From NCBI GenBank assembly GCA_036186865.1, contig AP025042.1:33012268-33076267 (forward strand): a DNA stretch of 64,000 bases, written 5' to 3'. Both the position numbers and the translations under genes were made by a program. Below, piece after piece: positions 9,960-21,401 of the stretch; the stretch's first letter is position 1, and the number at the start of each line of letters is the position of its first letter. Below the pieces are notes generated by a model, which was given only the letters and a program-made list of their open reading frames with translations, was not told the origin of the DNA and did no database searches. Source of the DNA: Eustoma russellianum. Taxonomy: Eukaryota > Streptophyta > Magnoliopsida > Gentianales > Gentianaceae.

Positions 9960-10305
9960 CATGACTTGGATCGATCTATGTATCAAATGGATAGATCCAC
10001 TTGGATCGATCTATGTATCAAATGGATAGATCCATGTGGCTTGAAAATGAATTTGAGTATTCTGGCGGACATAGATCGATTGATGTCACATAGATCGATC
10101 ACATCGATCGATCGATGTATCCTGGGTGCAGAGTTGAAACTTTCTGTCCAACATAGATTGATCACATAGATCAATCGAAGTGACTTCGATAGATCGATGT
10201 GACAGATCGAAGTTATGCTGCAGCTTACTGTGAGACATCGATTGATGACATCGATCGATCGATGTCACATTGATCGATCACATCGATCGATCGATGTCCT
10301 AACAG
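9960..10305. repeat. GATC palindrome array
   Basis: Repeated palindromes such as GACATCGATCGATCGATGTC (a perfect 20-nt palindrome) and GGATCGATCTATGTATCAAA. At least eight GATCGAT-containing blocks occur, separated by non-repeated sequence. A related array is in the LTRs of Copia-F. Confidence 0.85.
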
Positions 10306-10400
10306 AAGTGACTTTTCATGAAACATCACAAGTTATGCACCAAGGGACATACCCAATCGCCATGCAACTGCAAGAAACATCTGAATGGAGTTTGAGAGCC

Positions 10401-10408
10401 TATAAATA
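10401..10408 (+). promoter_or_regulatory. TATA box
   Basis: TATAAATA in the context GAGAGCCTATAAATAGGC, followed within about 40 bp by C/T-rich, leader-like sequence. Fits an LTR promoter just downstream of the palindrome array. Confidence 0.5.
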
Positions 10409-10680
10409 GGCTATTACAACTCATTTTTCAAGACATCTTGCAATCTATTTCATACAAGCATTCTATATTCTTCTTCCTACTCAAATTCACTCTTGTTCTT
10501 GAAAGTTCATTGAATCTCTATTCTTTTGCTGAGAATAAGAGATTGTTGGCTGTTGTATTCTAGGAGGAAATTTTCTTAGAATCCTGCAGCAACTAGTGGA
10601 GGCAAATATTCCTTTCGGATAGTGATTCTCACGCCTCAAGCCAAGCTTCGTCTTGATCTTCTTCTCATGTTATTGGTCTT

Positions 10681-11552
10681 TGATGAAGCCGGATCTTCAC
10701 CAAGGGTCAAGATGACCTCAAATTAACGTCGTCAGTTAACTTGAAGACTTGTTAACTTGATTGAAGGTTGTAGCTGGAATAGCTTCAAAAATATCCTGCA
10801 CAAGGAAGCACAGATCAGAGGTCCCAGGGGGTTGGCCCCGGGAAAAACCCTCCGACGCTCAAGTCAGTTTGGACCATTTCTCACTGAGAATATAATTTAG
10901 ATAGTGAGTTCAGAGTTTCTCACAGTATGAGTTGAGGAAAAAAGTGTATGAATTTTCTTTAGGATGTGAATGTTTGAAATCCGAATCCCCTTCTTCATCT
11001 CGATTGGTCTGCTTTTATTAACTTTTTCCCGCCTTTGGTCTCTGATGGCGGATAAGGTATTTGCTTAGGGCAGAAAGCCTAGGACATTGTAGGTCTGCTG
11101 ATGTGACTGGTAGACCGGCTGATGTGACTAATAGGCCTGCTGAAATGACCTTGGCGTGTTCAGACTAAACAACCAGCTAAATCATTATATTCGAATTGCA
11201 CTTCTGCCTGATAATTTCTCGGTGTAATGATGTGCTGGATTCCTTCGCTGAAGTGCCCAACCAGGCCTTGCCAAAGTGCAGGACTTGGCTTTTCTGATGT
11301 ACAAAGTTGAATTTAGCTGAAGCGGGCTGAGGTGCGACACTTGGACATAAGCTGAAGTTGGTGCCAAGGTGCAAACCTTGGCATATTCGTCGATAATATC
11401 ATGAGTGTTATGCAGCCGCGCTGAAGTGCAAACAAAGCTGAACAGTGATGCTTGGGCACTGAACTACTGAACAGCAATATTCGAGTGCTGAGCTGCAGGA
11501 GTTGCACCGTTGATTGTTGTTGACCAACAGACGATTTAATTATGGTTTATCA
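10681..11552 (-). repeat. LTR of Gypsy-E
   Basis: About 872 bp, with TG...CA ends on either strand, similar to the 1129-bp LTR of Gypsy-D at the start (TGATGAAGCCGGATCTTCAC), at the CCCTCCGACGCTCAAGTCAG block, in the CCCCTTCTTC block and at the end. It is more diverged than the two Gypsy-D LTRs are from each other. Confidence 0.65.
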
Positions 11553-11974
11553 TTTGCCCCCATATTTTGTGTGGCTGAGCTGAACTGCGAAGGCGGACAA
11601 ATCTTGTTCTAATAAGCCTGTGACGTGTCTTTATTAACTGAGCAGTTATCCTTTTATTTGTGCCGTAACTCCCGCTTTTAATGTAAGCGTTAATTCCAAC
11701 ACCTCATCATTATCTTTCCGGCTGTTTCAGGCCCCGAGGAGGGAAAACGCTTCAACCATTGCCTTTTCGAATTTTCAAACGAAAAGTTGTGACCTTTCGT
11801 TTTTTCTCACTTATAAATAGAGACAATTACCCTAACCCTTTCTTTTCTTCTTCTTCTTCTATTCTGCATTTCTGTTCATCTTCTCCGTCTCCGAAGCCTT
11901 TCTTCATCTTACTCCGGTGCTCTTCCTTTTAGCTCAACCCTTTACTCTTCTGTAAGCATTTCTTCAACTTACTC
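11553..11974 (+). promoter_or_regulatory. Promoter and leader of the Gypsy-E extra gene
   Basis: Contains a TATA box TATAAATA at 11812-11819, 156 bp above the ATG at 11975, followed by a C/T-rich leader. The matching place in Gypsy-D (46389-46819) also has TATAAATA about 195 bp above its ATG and a shared GTGACGTGTCT block. The gene therefore seems to have its own promoter, pointing against the element. Confidence 0.6.
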
Positions 11975-14626
11975 ATGGCTTTCGTTATTTCAAACCCTCC
12001 TTCTTCGGATTCCCATAATATATCTACTCATTCATACCCAGATGATCTGGAGGGTGACCATGAGGTTCAATCCCTTCATGAGAAATCTGATTCTGATGAG
12101 GACAAACGTCCTTTAAGAAGGTTACGCTCTGCTGGTGGACCTTTTACGGTTGCCGCCACATCTTCTGCCCTAGTTCCCTTGCCGTCTCTTGACAGGGGTT
12201 ATCCTTCTCCGATAGTGCAGGGTTCACCCTGCACTTTAAAGATTGCCAATATCTCTCACTTCTGCAGTGAGTTTAACATTGATAGGGATATTTTCTCCCT
12301 AATTTTACCTCTTCCTCTTCAAACTCCGTATGATCCACCCGTTGGGTATGAGGCAGTTTATGAGAAATACTTCAGGTCAGGGTTTGACCTTCCTGTCCCT
12401 GGCCCTCTTCTTCAAATTCTTGATTTTTACCACCTTAGATTACCACAAATTATGCCCAATGGTCTAAAATTCATCGCCAGCTATCTGCTCTACCTGAGAG
12501 CAGCTGAGGCTGAGTTTGATTTAGACGTCTTTAGGGGGATGTTTGTGTGTAAGCACAAAGAAAGCTGGTATTACTTTAGTAGGAGACATCCTAATAAAGC
12601 TATTAACTACGCTATAAACATCCCCTCTTCTGTAAAGAACTGGAGGGGCAGATTTTTCTTCGTCAAGGCCATAGGATTTTTCTTCGTCAAGGCCAAGCGA
12701 AAGATTCTGCGACGAAGCCTCAAGGTTATTCCATCTTCCCTAGGCCATAGACTGGAAGATGGTGGACAGGTCGGTTGTAAAGGCGTCTGACCTGTACCAC
12801 ATGTGGCCCCCCCACCAGTATGAAACTCTGGGCTCTTCTGCTTTAGCCTTAATCTTGGGTATGTTTGCATGCTTTAGGCATTTATTGACTCTTCTTGAGG
12901 TTGTGCATACATTTTGACTAATCTGTTATTCCGTTTTGCAGGAACCATGGTGTCTGAAAGGCTTGGAAAACTGAAGAAATTGATTCCCAATAAGAGGAAA
13001 AGAGAGGATGAACAACCTTCTTCCTCTGCTCAGCCTCCTTCCAAGGCTTCTGCCGAGGTGCGGGCCTTGCCTGCTCCTCCAGTCGTTCCTTTCTCCAAAC
13101 AAGGTAAAGACAAACCATCTTGTTGTTGATATCGTTGTTATTTGATTTCAACACTTTTAACTTGAGTTTTTATTGCAGCCAAAACTTCTGTTGGCACTTC
13201 TGCTACAGCCAAGAAGTCTCTTCAGGCTGCAGCTCAGTCCCTGAAGAAGAAAACTTCTGGAACCCCAGCTTGCCCCCCAAATCCATGGCAAAGGCTGGGG
13301 CAAGTGTCAAGAAGACTGCCCCTCCTCCAAAGGTCATCATTAAGGCTCCTCAAGCCAAGGTGACTCCACCAGCTGCATCATCTAGTGATGTTCAACCTCC
13401 TGAGGCACACATTTTTGATCCAGTCCTGGCTGCACCAGTTCCTGATCGAGTTACTGCTGCACCAGACTCCATGGCGGCCTCAGTCTCTCCTCCAGGGGGG
13501 TCAATCATCAGGGACCCAAAAGATGCCCTTACTGGAGGGGTTGTGATTACTTTTGGAGAGGCTTCCCCCCGACATCCTCTAAAAAAACTCCATCTGAGAG
13601 GGAGCCCTCCCATCAATATCGCCGTGAATGGAGAAACCTGGTGTACGGAGTTACTGATACTGCGGCTCATCCAGGAGTAGCAAGAAAGTTAGCTGATCTG
13701 CCTGTGCTGCCTGTGGATGAGGCCCAATTTGCACGCCAGGACTGGGAGTTGCCTTTGACACGTATTTCAGCAACATGTCCTTGGTGAGTTTCTTTTGAAC
13801 CCTACAATCCTTTTACTTAGACTGTTGAAATGATATCTGACCATGTTGGTTATTGCAGTATCGTGCTCAGGAGTGTGACATGCTGAGAAGAGCTGAGGAA
13901 ATGCGTAGCTTAGTGGTGAAGCTCTCTGTGGCCAATGCTGAACTGAAAAGGGCCAATGATGAGTTGGCTGAGACGGCAAGGCCTGATGATTTCAGGTTGG
14001 ATGAGATGGATGCTGAGCTGAAGACGTTGAGCTCAGAATTGGACTCAACGAAATCAGAGTTGGACTCCCTAAAGTCTGAAAATTCCAAACTTAGAGAAGG
14101 AAAAGAGGAGTCTGACACTCAGCTGGCAGTGGCCAATTCACAAGTGGACGAACTGAAGGGAGTTATCTCCAACTTAGAGCTAGTATCTACCAAGACCCAG
14201 GCTGAGTTGGAGTCCTCCCAGAAGGGACTCCATAGTGCTGAACAAGAACTGTCCCAACTAAAGAGCCAATCTGAAGCAGATCAGAAGATCAAAGATGAAC
14301 TGGCTTAGCAACTTGAAGTAGAGAAGAAGAGCAAAGCTGATCTCATTTCTCAGTTTGAGTCTCAAGCTGAAGAGATCAAGATATCTGCAGTTGCTGAGTT
14401 CAGGAAATCTCAGTATTTTGAAGAAAATCTGATGAAGATGCAAGGGGCTATTTTGGCAATGGGGCAGACTTGTGGAATTGACGCCTGTCAAGAAGTCTAT
14501 CCAGACCTGGATAAAGAGAATCCTCAACTTGCTGATCTCTACAACAATGAGGCTGAAGCCATTTTTGATAAGCTCCTTGAGCAATTCAAAGAAGGAGTTG
14601 ACCTCAGAGAGGTAGACCATATATAA
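11975..14626 (+). pseudogene. Gypsy-E extra gene: Transposase_28 ('gypsy-type transposon') protein with coiled-coil tail, four exons
   Basis: Start ATG 11975. Exon 1 encodes MAFVISNPPSSDSHN, an acidic stretch, then a domain with FDLPVPGPLLQILDFYHLRL, MPNGLKFIASYLLYLRAAEA and SWYYFSRRHPNKAIN, which I match to the putative gypsy-type transposon domain (Transposase_28). GT-AG introns are clear at 12859-12941, 13104-13178 and 13784-13858. Exon 2 is basic (KLKKLIPNKRKRE), exon 3 is Pro/Ala-rich, and exon 4 is a long coiled coil (AELKRANDELAE, ELDSTKSELDSLKS) ending near EGVDLREV. Damage: a 22-bp tandem duplication near 12650-12690 shifts exon 1, a frameshift lies in exon 3 near 13270-13300, and there is an in-frame TAG at 14306-14308. 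The function of this family is unknown. The last codons may come from the Copia-B junction. Confidence 0.7.
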
Positions 14627-17534
14627 TGTTGCCGTGCTAACGAGCCATGAAGCGTTAAATCTTACATCATATGGCAAACATTTGTTGTGTTTACACTATT
14701 TTAAGGTGCCACCATTAATGAACTAAACTAGTTCATTAAGTGAAGTACTTAGTTAATTAAACTAAGTAGTTCATTAAAGGAAGCTACATTTGGAAAAGGC
14801 ACAAACGCAACAAGGCTAAGAAAGGAAAGTCTTCTCCTCCTCTCCTTATTAAATATACACGCCATACATACATATATATACATATATTTTCAGATTTTTT
14901 GAAAAAGGCACATACACATGTATTCCAACGTACTACTGACACGTTACATATTTTACGTACGTACATTAACGTCACACCACTATACTTAACTCATATTTAT
15001 GAGTATATTCAGGTCTTATATCATATGATATAAGTCATGGTGATGACAAATTAAATACGACACGTTAAAAGGTTCTAAACCAAAAATTGTCGTATCGGGC
15101 GAATACCGAAACTTCGCCAACGTGTCACGTACTTTCCATAAATAAATGGCCAGCCCCTATACTTCAAAAATCATCAAAAATTTCGTGCCTAGGGTGATAT
15201 TTTCAGCCAAAAATTCTTTACATGTTGGCACACACAAATCACCCCACATTAAGGCCAAAATGTGAAGATTCCAATTTTAATTTTGACACATGTTAATGGC
15301 GCCACTTTAGACAAGCCAAGTGCTGAGATTTAAATTATATATTATGTGTAACATAATATATATATATAACATGTGCAAAAAGTTGGAATTTAATTGGAGA
15401 AAAATCGGGTAATCGATAAATATCGAAAATTCGGTTTTCTAAGAACACAACACATGGAATATTTTTGACACATCATACAACACATATCTAGATACTTTTT
15501 ACATATTTCATACATCTTAAAGTGTTATAGAAAATTAAATTAAGGGCTGATTGGAATATAACATGTGTGTATTATTAAATGTGCACTATTTTACAAAGCT
15601 AGCAAAAATGAAATTCAGCACATGTATATACATATCATACACGCCTATACAGCTGAGATGGAGCATATGTGGAGCCTTTTTGGCATCTTGATTGGTCATG
15701 AATCAATCACACAATGTTGGTGATTTAAAGAAAGAAGCTACACAAGGTAATGTTTCAAATTTTGTTACAATTGTGACACATGCTGAAAATTCAGCATGTC
15801 TGCTAATGGCTGGACGTTTTTAGCATCTTAATGGCTCATATTTTGTGTCTTGATTAAGGTGGATTAATGGGAAGACAATTTGAAAGTAATTTGAATAAGT
15901 TATGGAATTAAAATTGTGATATCTTTGAATATCACACATGCTGAAAATTTCAGTATGTGTAGTAATGGATATGGCCGATTTTTTGGCCTATGTGATGTAT
16001 AATTTTAATTCCAAAATTGAGGAAGATATCTTGTACTAAATGGAGATAGATTTCTTGAATTAAAACAATGATAAATAGGAAATATTTTGAATAAAAAGTG
16101 TATGTAACACATGCTGAAATTTCAGCATGTGCATTTGTCATTATGGCCGAATTTTTCACCATTTTTGTGACAAAATTATCTTGCTAACTTTATGTGATAA
16201 TTTTGTGAATTTTGGCAACTATTTTATGATGATTTTGGCACATGTTTTAAGTGTTATTCTCAGATTTTCCTAGTCATCAAATGATGACAACATTCAACCA
16301 ATCAATGAGTGCCATTTAAGCAAGAGCTTAATGATCATCCAATGAGAACATGCCAAGTAAGCAAGATCATGTCACAATGATGCCACACATTCTCCCAAGG
16401 ACTTAGAAGATAATTTTCAAGAGGAGAAGGACTCCTAAGGGGGCGGCCATGATGATTAAAGAGGAAGGAAGAAGAGCAAAACAAGAACCAGAACAAGAGT
16501 TGCAAATTCAAAGATCAAAAGTGTTCTAGCCTTCTTCTTCTACACTCTCTTTCTTTCTTTCTTCTAAAAGCCTATTGTACTTACATTCATATTCATGAAT
16601 AGGCTTATCTTAGACCACCAGATATTCTATATCTTTGTAAAAGATTGATCAAGGTGTGATCAGTCTTCATTCTTGCAAGGTAGTGGTGTTCGTGTGAATT
16701 GTATTCTTCGTACAAGGTTTGTAAAGGGTTAGAGTTGGTGTGTAACTCCATCAACCCTGTGGTAAGGTGTATTGCGTGTGTGTGACTAGTGTGAACCAAG
16801 GAAGGTGTTCCGTGAAGACTGGAGTAGGTTGTTTATAACCGAACCAGTATAAAATTCTTGGTGCCATTTACTTTCAGCATTTAATTTCTGTTACTTCACA
16901 GTTTAGTCTTTTTGTTTGCATTCGTAAAAATAGTAAATGACTTTCAAAAATCACGAACATTTTCAGAAACATAGCCACACGTTCTATGGTTAATTTGGCA
17001 TAAGTTTCAACCCTTTTGGATAAGTATAAGTTGATCAAACATCAACAGTTCTGAGACTAGTGCAGTCTGATTTTCAGACTTGCAAAGGTTGAGACTTTGA
17101 TTGTAATTGACCTACTTCCCAAAGTAATTTTGCAAACCTGTTTCAACCCACTTAAATATAGTATATAAGAAGTTAGTGGTTAAATTTTCAGAGCATTTGG
17201 ACTTACACACAAATAGGAATAAATTTTTCAAAACAGTGTAACGTTTCTGGCAGATTCGCGCAATCTGACCACCACCAATTTTTGAAGGGGTTAAAGGTTG
17301 AATTTAAATTTGAAATTTTTAGGCGACCCTCATAACATCTGAGGCTAAGGTCTCTCAAAATTTCAGAATTTTTGGAGACCTATAACCTGGTTTTAAAAAC
17401 GTTTTAAAATTGATCCTGAAAACAGAATCTGTTTTCAGAAGTTGAGTTGTTTAGTTTTAAACAAATTTTAAAAACTACACTTTCCGCACCACCTATTCAA
17501 ACCCCCCTTCTAGTGGTGCCTTGAAGATCCTACA
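14618..17534 (+). repeat. 5' LTR of Copia-B (about 2.9 kb)
   Basis: Ends CCTTGAAGATCCTACA before the primer site, with AACCCCCCTTCTAGTGGTGCC just inside. From TGTTGCCGTGCTAAC at 14627 to the end is 2908 bp, the same as the interval from TGTTGCCGTACTAAG to the end in Copia-C. The nine bases before 14627 (CATATATAA) also match Copia-C, where the true LTR start seems to lie about 105 bp further out next to the PPT. The Copia-B LTR is therefore probably cut at its 5' end near 14618. Confidence 0.8.
15778..16130. repeat. CACATGCTGAAA palindromes in the Copia-B LTR
   Basis: Three blocks at about 15778, 15936 and 16107, each made of CACATGCTGAAA followed by its own reverse complement with small changes. 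Spacing is about 160-170 bp. The flanking text (TAATGG-TGGCCGATTTTT) also repeats, so this is a degenerate tandem array built around palindromes. Confidence 0.8.
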
Positions 17535-17536
17535 AG

Positions 17537-17548
17537 TGGTATCAGAGA
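17537..17548 (+). other. Primer binding site of Copia-B
   Basis: TGGTATCAGAGA, two bases after the LTR end. It matches the initiator Met tRNA site seen in the other copia elements except for the last base. Confidence 0.9.
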
Positions 17549-17588
17549 GCAGGAACACTCACTTCAAAAGATCCAACGATTCAGTGAG

Positions 17589-18638
17589 ATGGCATCCACT
17601 AGCTATAACACCGTGCAAGAAGGAATGTCAACCATAAGGCATCCTCTCTTTGACGGTGAGTCTTTCGTTCAATGGAAGGTAAGAATGAAACTTTTCTTTA
17701 TGGAAATTGATATTGATCTTTGGTCAATTATAGAATATGGTTCATTTGTTCCATCAAAGTTGTCCACTGTAGATGGAGTCACATTAGAGGTCGTTAAGCC
17801 TAGGCAAGAGTACACTAGTGATGATAAAAAGAGACTATGCATGAATGCTAGGGCTATGCAGTTACTTTTAAATGGACTAAGTAAAAGTGAATCAAGCTAT
17901 GTTTCAAATTGTTCTAGTGCACAAGAAATGTGGAGAATACTTGAAATGAAACACGAAGGCACTAGTCAAGTAAAAGAGTCCAAGATCAACATGCTTATGT
18001 CGACACTCGAGTCATTTAAATTATTGCCTAATGAATCTATCGTTGATATGGATCTTCGCTTGACTAACATCTACAATTCTCTTGAGTCTCTTGGCAAAGC
18101 CTTTACTATGCAGGAAAAGGTACAAAAGGTCTTGCGAAGCCTTCCATCCGAGTGGGACTCTAAAGTAACTGCCATGGAAGAAAGCAAAGAGACTAAATCG
18201 ATTAAGATGGAAGAACTAATTGGATCACTTAAGGTATATGAAAACAAACTCGCTTTAAGACATTCTGAGTCTATTTCTAATAATGATAAGGCTATAGCAT
18301 TTAAATCAAATGAATACGTCGTAGATGATAGTGACATAGATTCCGATGATGAGGACTTAATCACGATGGCTAGAAGATTAAGAAAAATATTGAGAAAATC
18401 GATTAAACATAAGTCTACCTCATCTAAGGATCATAAAAATAAAAATAAGGAAATAAAGTGCTATGAATGCGGCAAACTTGGACATCTATCATATGACTGC
18501 TTATATCATAGCCTTGTATACAGTTTATACACACGAAAAATAAAAAAGAAAACTTCTTCTCTGCATATTGCTTCTGTTAGTCTTTACGACAGTTACAACC
18601 CCCTATTATTCCATGATGAAATAATCATGGAACACTAG
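17589..18638 (+). pseudogene. Copia-B Gag, truncated just after the zinc knuckle
   Basis: Start ATG 17589, 41 bp after the primer site. MASTSYNTVQEGMSTIRHPLFDGESFVQWKVRMKLFFM begins a typical copia gag; then MNARAMQLLLNGLSKSE, EMWRILEMKHEGTSQVKESK, VQKVLRSLPSEWDSKVTAMEES and MEELIGSLKVYE. The CCHC zinc knuckle CYECGKLGHLSYDC is at about residues 292-305. After it the copia similarity stops and about 45 unrelated residues follow to the stop at 18636-18638. The capsid part looks unbroken, so a Gag-like protein could still be made, but no pol is attached. Confidence 0.8.
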
Positions 18639-21401
18639 AAGACCTGACTTTTATATGATGTTTGATATCCTACGCTCTCTTATTTACATGTGATGTTCGG
18701 TTTCTTGAGATTGTATTTGCATGTGGAGAGAGGACTTTAATTTTGGTGTGGAGGGAGTACTTTAATTTTGGTGCTTGTTTTGCAGCCTAGTATACGCTGC
18801 AAGTTCGTATGATATTGGTAACGGTTTGCATATCGATTTCTGTGAATGATAAATAGCAGCCTGACTTATTATTTGCATCGTGTAACTTTTGACCAGAAAG
18901 AAGGAAGTCAACGTGAAACAAAGTAGATCTGAGCTCTGTTTCCTCTTGCAGCAGAAGCAGAAGGAGATGGTTGAGCTGTGCTATTAGATTATCATTTTTT
19001 GAGCCCCTTTAACTAGACCTTTTTCTCTGAAGTAGCTGCATCAGCTTGCATTTTGGCGTACGAGCCACTGGTTGTCCCCTCTAACGTAAAGGACAAGTTT
19101 TTCAATACACAATGTTTTGGAGGACTTTCAAGTAGAAGTACGCAAATAGTATGAAAGTTTAAGGTTTTGTCTTTGTATGCTTTGCAGCAGATCGAGTTAT
19201 ATAATAAATTTGTTACTTTTTCCCCTGTTGGGGAATTAACTTCAGATTATATTCCTGAATGAGATAAAAAGAGGAATGTTGGACACTTCTTCAAAGGTGC
19301 CGCAGTTGTTTGTGTGAGGTCCTTTAGTCTTATGGTTTTAGAAATTTGATATGTTATTCATGTCTGACATGCACCCGCACAGATCCAGAAAGAGAAGAGA
19401 TTTCCTTGCATAGAGTATTTGAATATTTTTCTCCCCTAAAAAGAGAGAAGAGCCTTGTTTGACAAAGGGGAGCTTTTTACAAGAGTGAATGTTCCTGGAG
19501 CGTTTGTGTGTTTTTGCACCTTGATTGGTCCTATTGTCTTTGTGTTTTGCCTGCTTGTTACCGTTACAAGGACTTCATTGACTTAATATATGTCTTCTTC
19601 TATCCATCTCTGCTTGCACACCTCTACTATCATCACTACTGTATTCTTCTATGTCAGTATTTGTGTTCATTCCCATCAGTTCGTCACTGCTACAAAGACT
19701 TATCCTCATCTACTCGGCATACCCCCACTATCATTACTGCTGCTTGCTTCCATGTCAACTTCTGTGTTCATTTCCTTACTAAGTGCATAAACCTCGGCAT
19801 TATTACTATGTGTCTTTACCTCGTCACTTTTGCTCAACACACTTTTATTATCATCTGTGTTCTGCATGTCTCTTCTGCATCTCTGCTTTGCTTCTTGACA
19901 TCTCGCTTCTGCAGCCTATATTTCAATACTCTCTCTCAAGGTTGGTGTATGTGTTTATACAACCAAGCTTGACTATATTTCTACAAATTACATTTCCATA
20001 CTCTCCCTCAAGCTTGATGCATATGTTTATACAACCAAACGCAACAGCACTTTTGCTCAGCTTTGCTTCTATCCTCGATTTCACCAGAACCAAGCTTGAC
20101 AACGCTTGTACTCAGTTCTTCTTCTAACTTTGGCAAATAGTTTTCTTGACTTGTTGCCTTCACTAAATACCTAAAGGAAACCACAAGACAAACTTGAAGC
20201 ACTCATTAGTGTAATCATGCGCACATGAGAATTTAGTAACAACATATTTCGAAGTTGAACAACATTGGAATATCATCTTGAGAAGCTAACTGATGAGACA
20301 GGTTCATGCAAATTATACTTTTTTGAATTCTTAACCACAAAGTCTGAGCAGACTACAAAATCTAAGCAGAATGAATGCAATTTGTTCTATTTATGAGAGT
20401 ATGTAAACAATAGCAATTCGTTATACCTCAGTAATATAGTAGTAAGAAAACTCAATCCAAAAACATATAACACAACAAATATTGTCAATTCTCAGAAGAA
20501 TTCACATGACACCAAATGATAAAAAAAGCTCCATAAAGCATTCCAGTTTAGTATTTCATTGCCAAAAATACAAGTGATTAGATTAGCAACAGTGCCACTT
20601 AGTCCAAGGATGATACAGTCGCATAATCACAAATCACGACACGTTCTTTATGAAGTTCATCATTCTTAATTGAGCATACTATGATAGTATTCATTGTTCT
20701 CAATGATCATAACAACTCAGCTATGCTCAGATTGAAGGAACACAGGTTTTGAATGGGTTGAGCTATGTAAAATTTATACCGAGATATTAGGTCACTAACA
20801 GATAATGATTCCATCTTAATCAGTAATCGCAAATATCATGTCAGCACAAAAAATAGATTATTCATCATTAGGTAAAGTGGTTTTGTGATCTACACACACT
20901 TATGAGTTACACAGATGACTTAAAGTCTACGAGTCATGTGAGAATGTCTATGAGTCATGTGAATATGGCAACCATACCACTCAGCTCAGCTCAGTCTGTA
21001 AATACATCTAACCAAGGAAGGATATAGTTTCCAACATGCATTTAAACAATAGACACAATGATTCATAGTCGAGTATGAATTTACCTTTTCGAGTCATTAA
21101 ATAGATATACCTGATTCTATTTGTGACGTAGCTGTAGGGAAATTACCTATCGTTCATTGGCTTAAGATGTGCACTTTTTTTTTTCTATCTGTTCGGCATC
21201 ATATTCGACACTCTTTCCTCTAGGCTTCTGCTCAGCTCAGACGGCATCAACCAGTAGACTATGACATTGCTTGTTGAAGCTGAATGTGCAACAGAACTCG
21301 GAAGCCAGCCCTGACCTGTCTTCACTAAAAACCAACACCTTCTACTTAATGCCAAGTTTCAAGTGGGGGCCATGTCATCACCCAAATGGTAGAAAAGACA
21401 T
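18503..21401. other. Unassigned region, possible gene remnants
   Basis: No recognised domain. At 18940-18995 a CTCTTGCAG acceptor-like site is followed by a short open piece ending KQKEMVELCY-stop, which could be the last exon of a degraded host gene, but I cannot name it. 19500-20130 is pyrimidine-rich and its open frames (Ser/Leu/Tyr/Cys/His-rich) look like composition artefacts. 19916-20045 holds a loose two-copy repeat (CTCTCCCTCAAG...GTTTATACAACCAA). 20200-21400 is AT-rich and featureless. Confidence 0.35.

Larger units (their letters stand above)
9763..10680 (+). repeat. Probable truncated LTR with GATC palindromes and TATA box
   Basis: Starts with the LTR-like TGTTGGATTACATC, carries a GATC palindrome array (about 9960-10305), a strong TATA box CCTATAAATAGG and then a C/T-rich leader, which is the usual U3-R-U5 order. 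Its right end is cut by the start of the Gypsy-E LTR at 10681. No internal domain or second LTR is present, so the family is unknown. It could instead be a host promoter. Confidence 0.45.
10681..14617 (-). mobile_element. Gypsy-E: truncated Tat-like Ty3/gypsy fragment (3' LTR plus antisense extra gene)
   Basis: Element sense is taken as minus, by analogy with Gypsy-D. On the plus strand the LTR (10681-11552) starts TGATGAAGCCGGATC and ends TATCA. Beyond it the minus strand shows the purine tract GGGGGCAAA directly before the LTR, a good PPT. The LTR shares CCCTCCGACGCTCAAG with Gypsy-D. The antisense gene 11975-14617 matches that of Gypsy-D in domains and intron places. Everything beyond 14617 was removed when Copia-B sequence joined here. 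Confidence 0.65.
14618..18502 (+). mobile_element. Copia-B: truncated SIRE-like copia element (5' LTR, PBS and gag only)
   Basis: LTR to 17534, initiator Met tRNA primer site at 17537, then gag up to its zinc knuckle. After about 18502 the sequence is no longer copia-like: no protease, integrase or RT follows. The LTR is clearly the same family as that of Copia-C (see 30096-33108), so B and C are relatives that have kept opposite ends of the element. Confidence 0.8.

Noticed and set aside
19508..20127. Long plus-strand open frames (up to 154 residues)
   Set aside because: Pyrimidine-rich DNA gives Ser/Leu/Tyr/Cys/His-rich frames; no domain, no promoter, and three overlapping frames are open alike.
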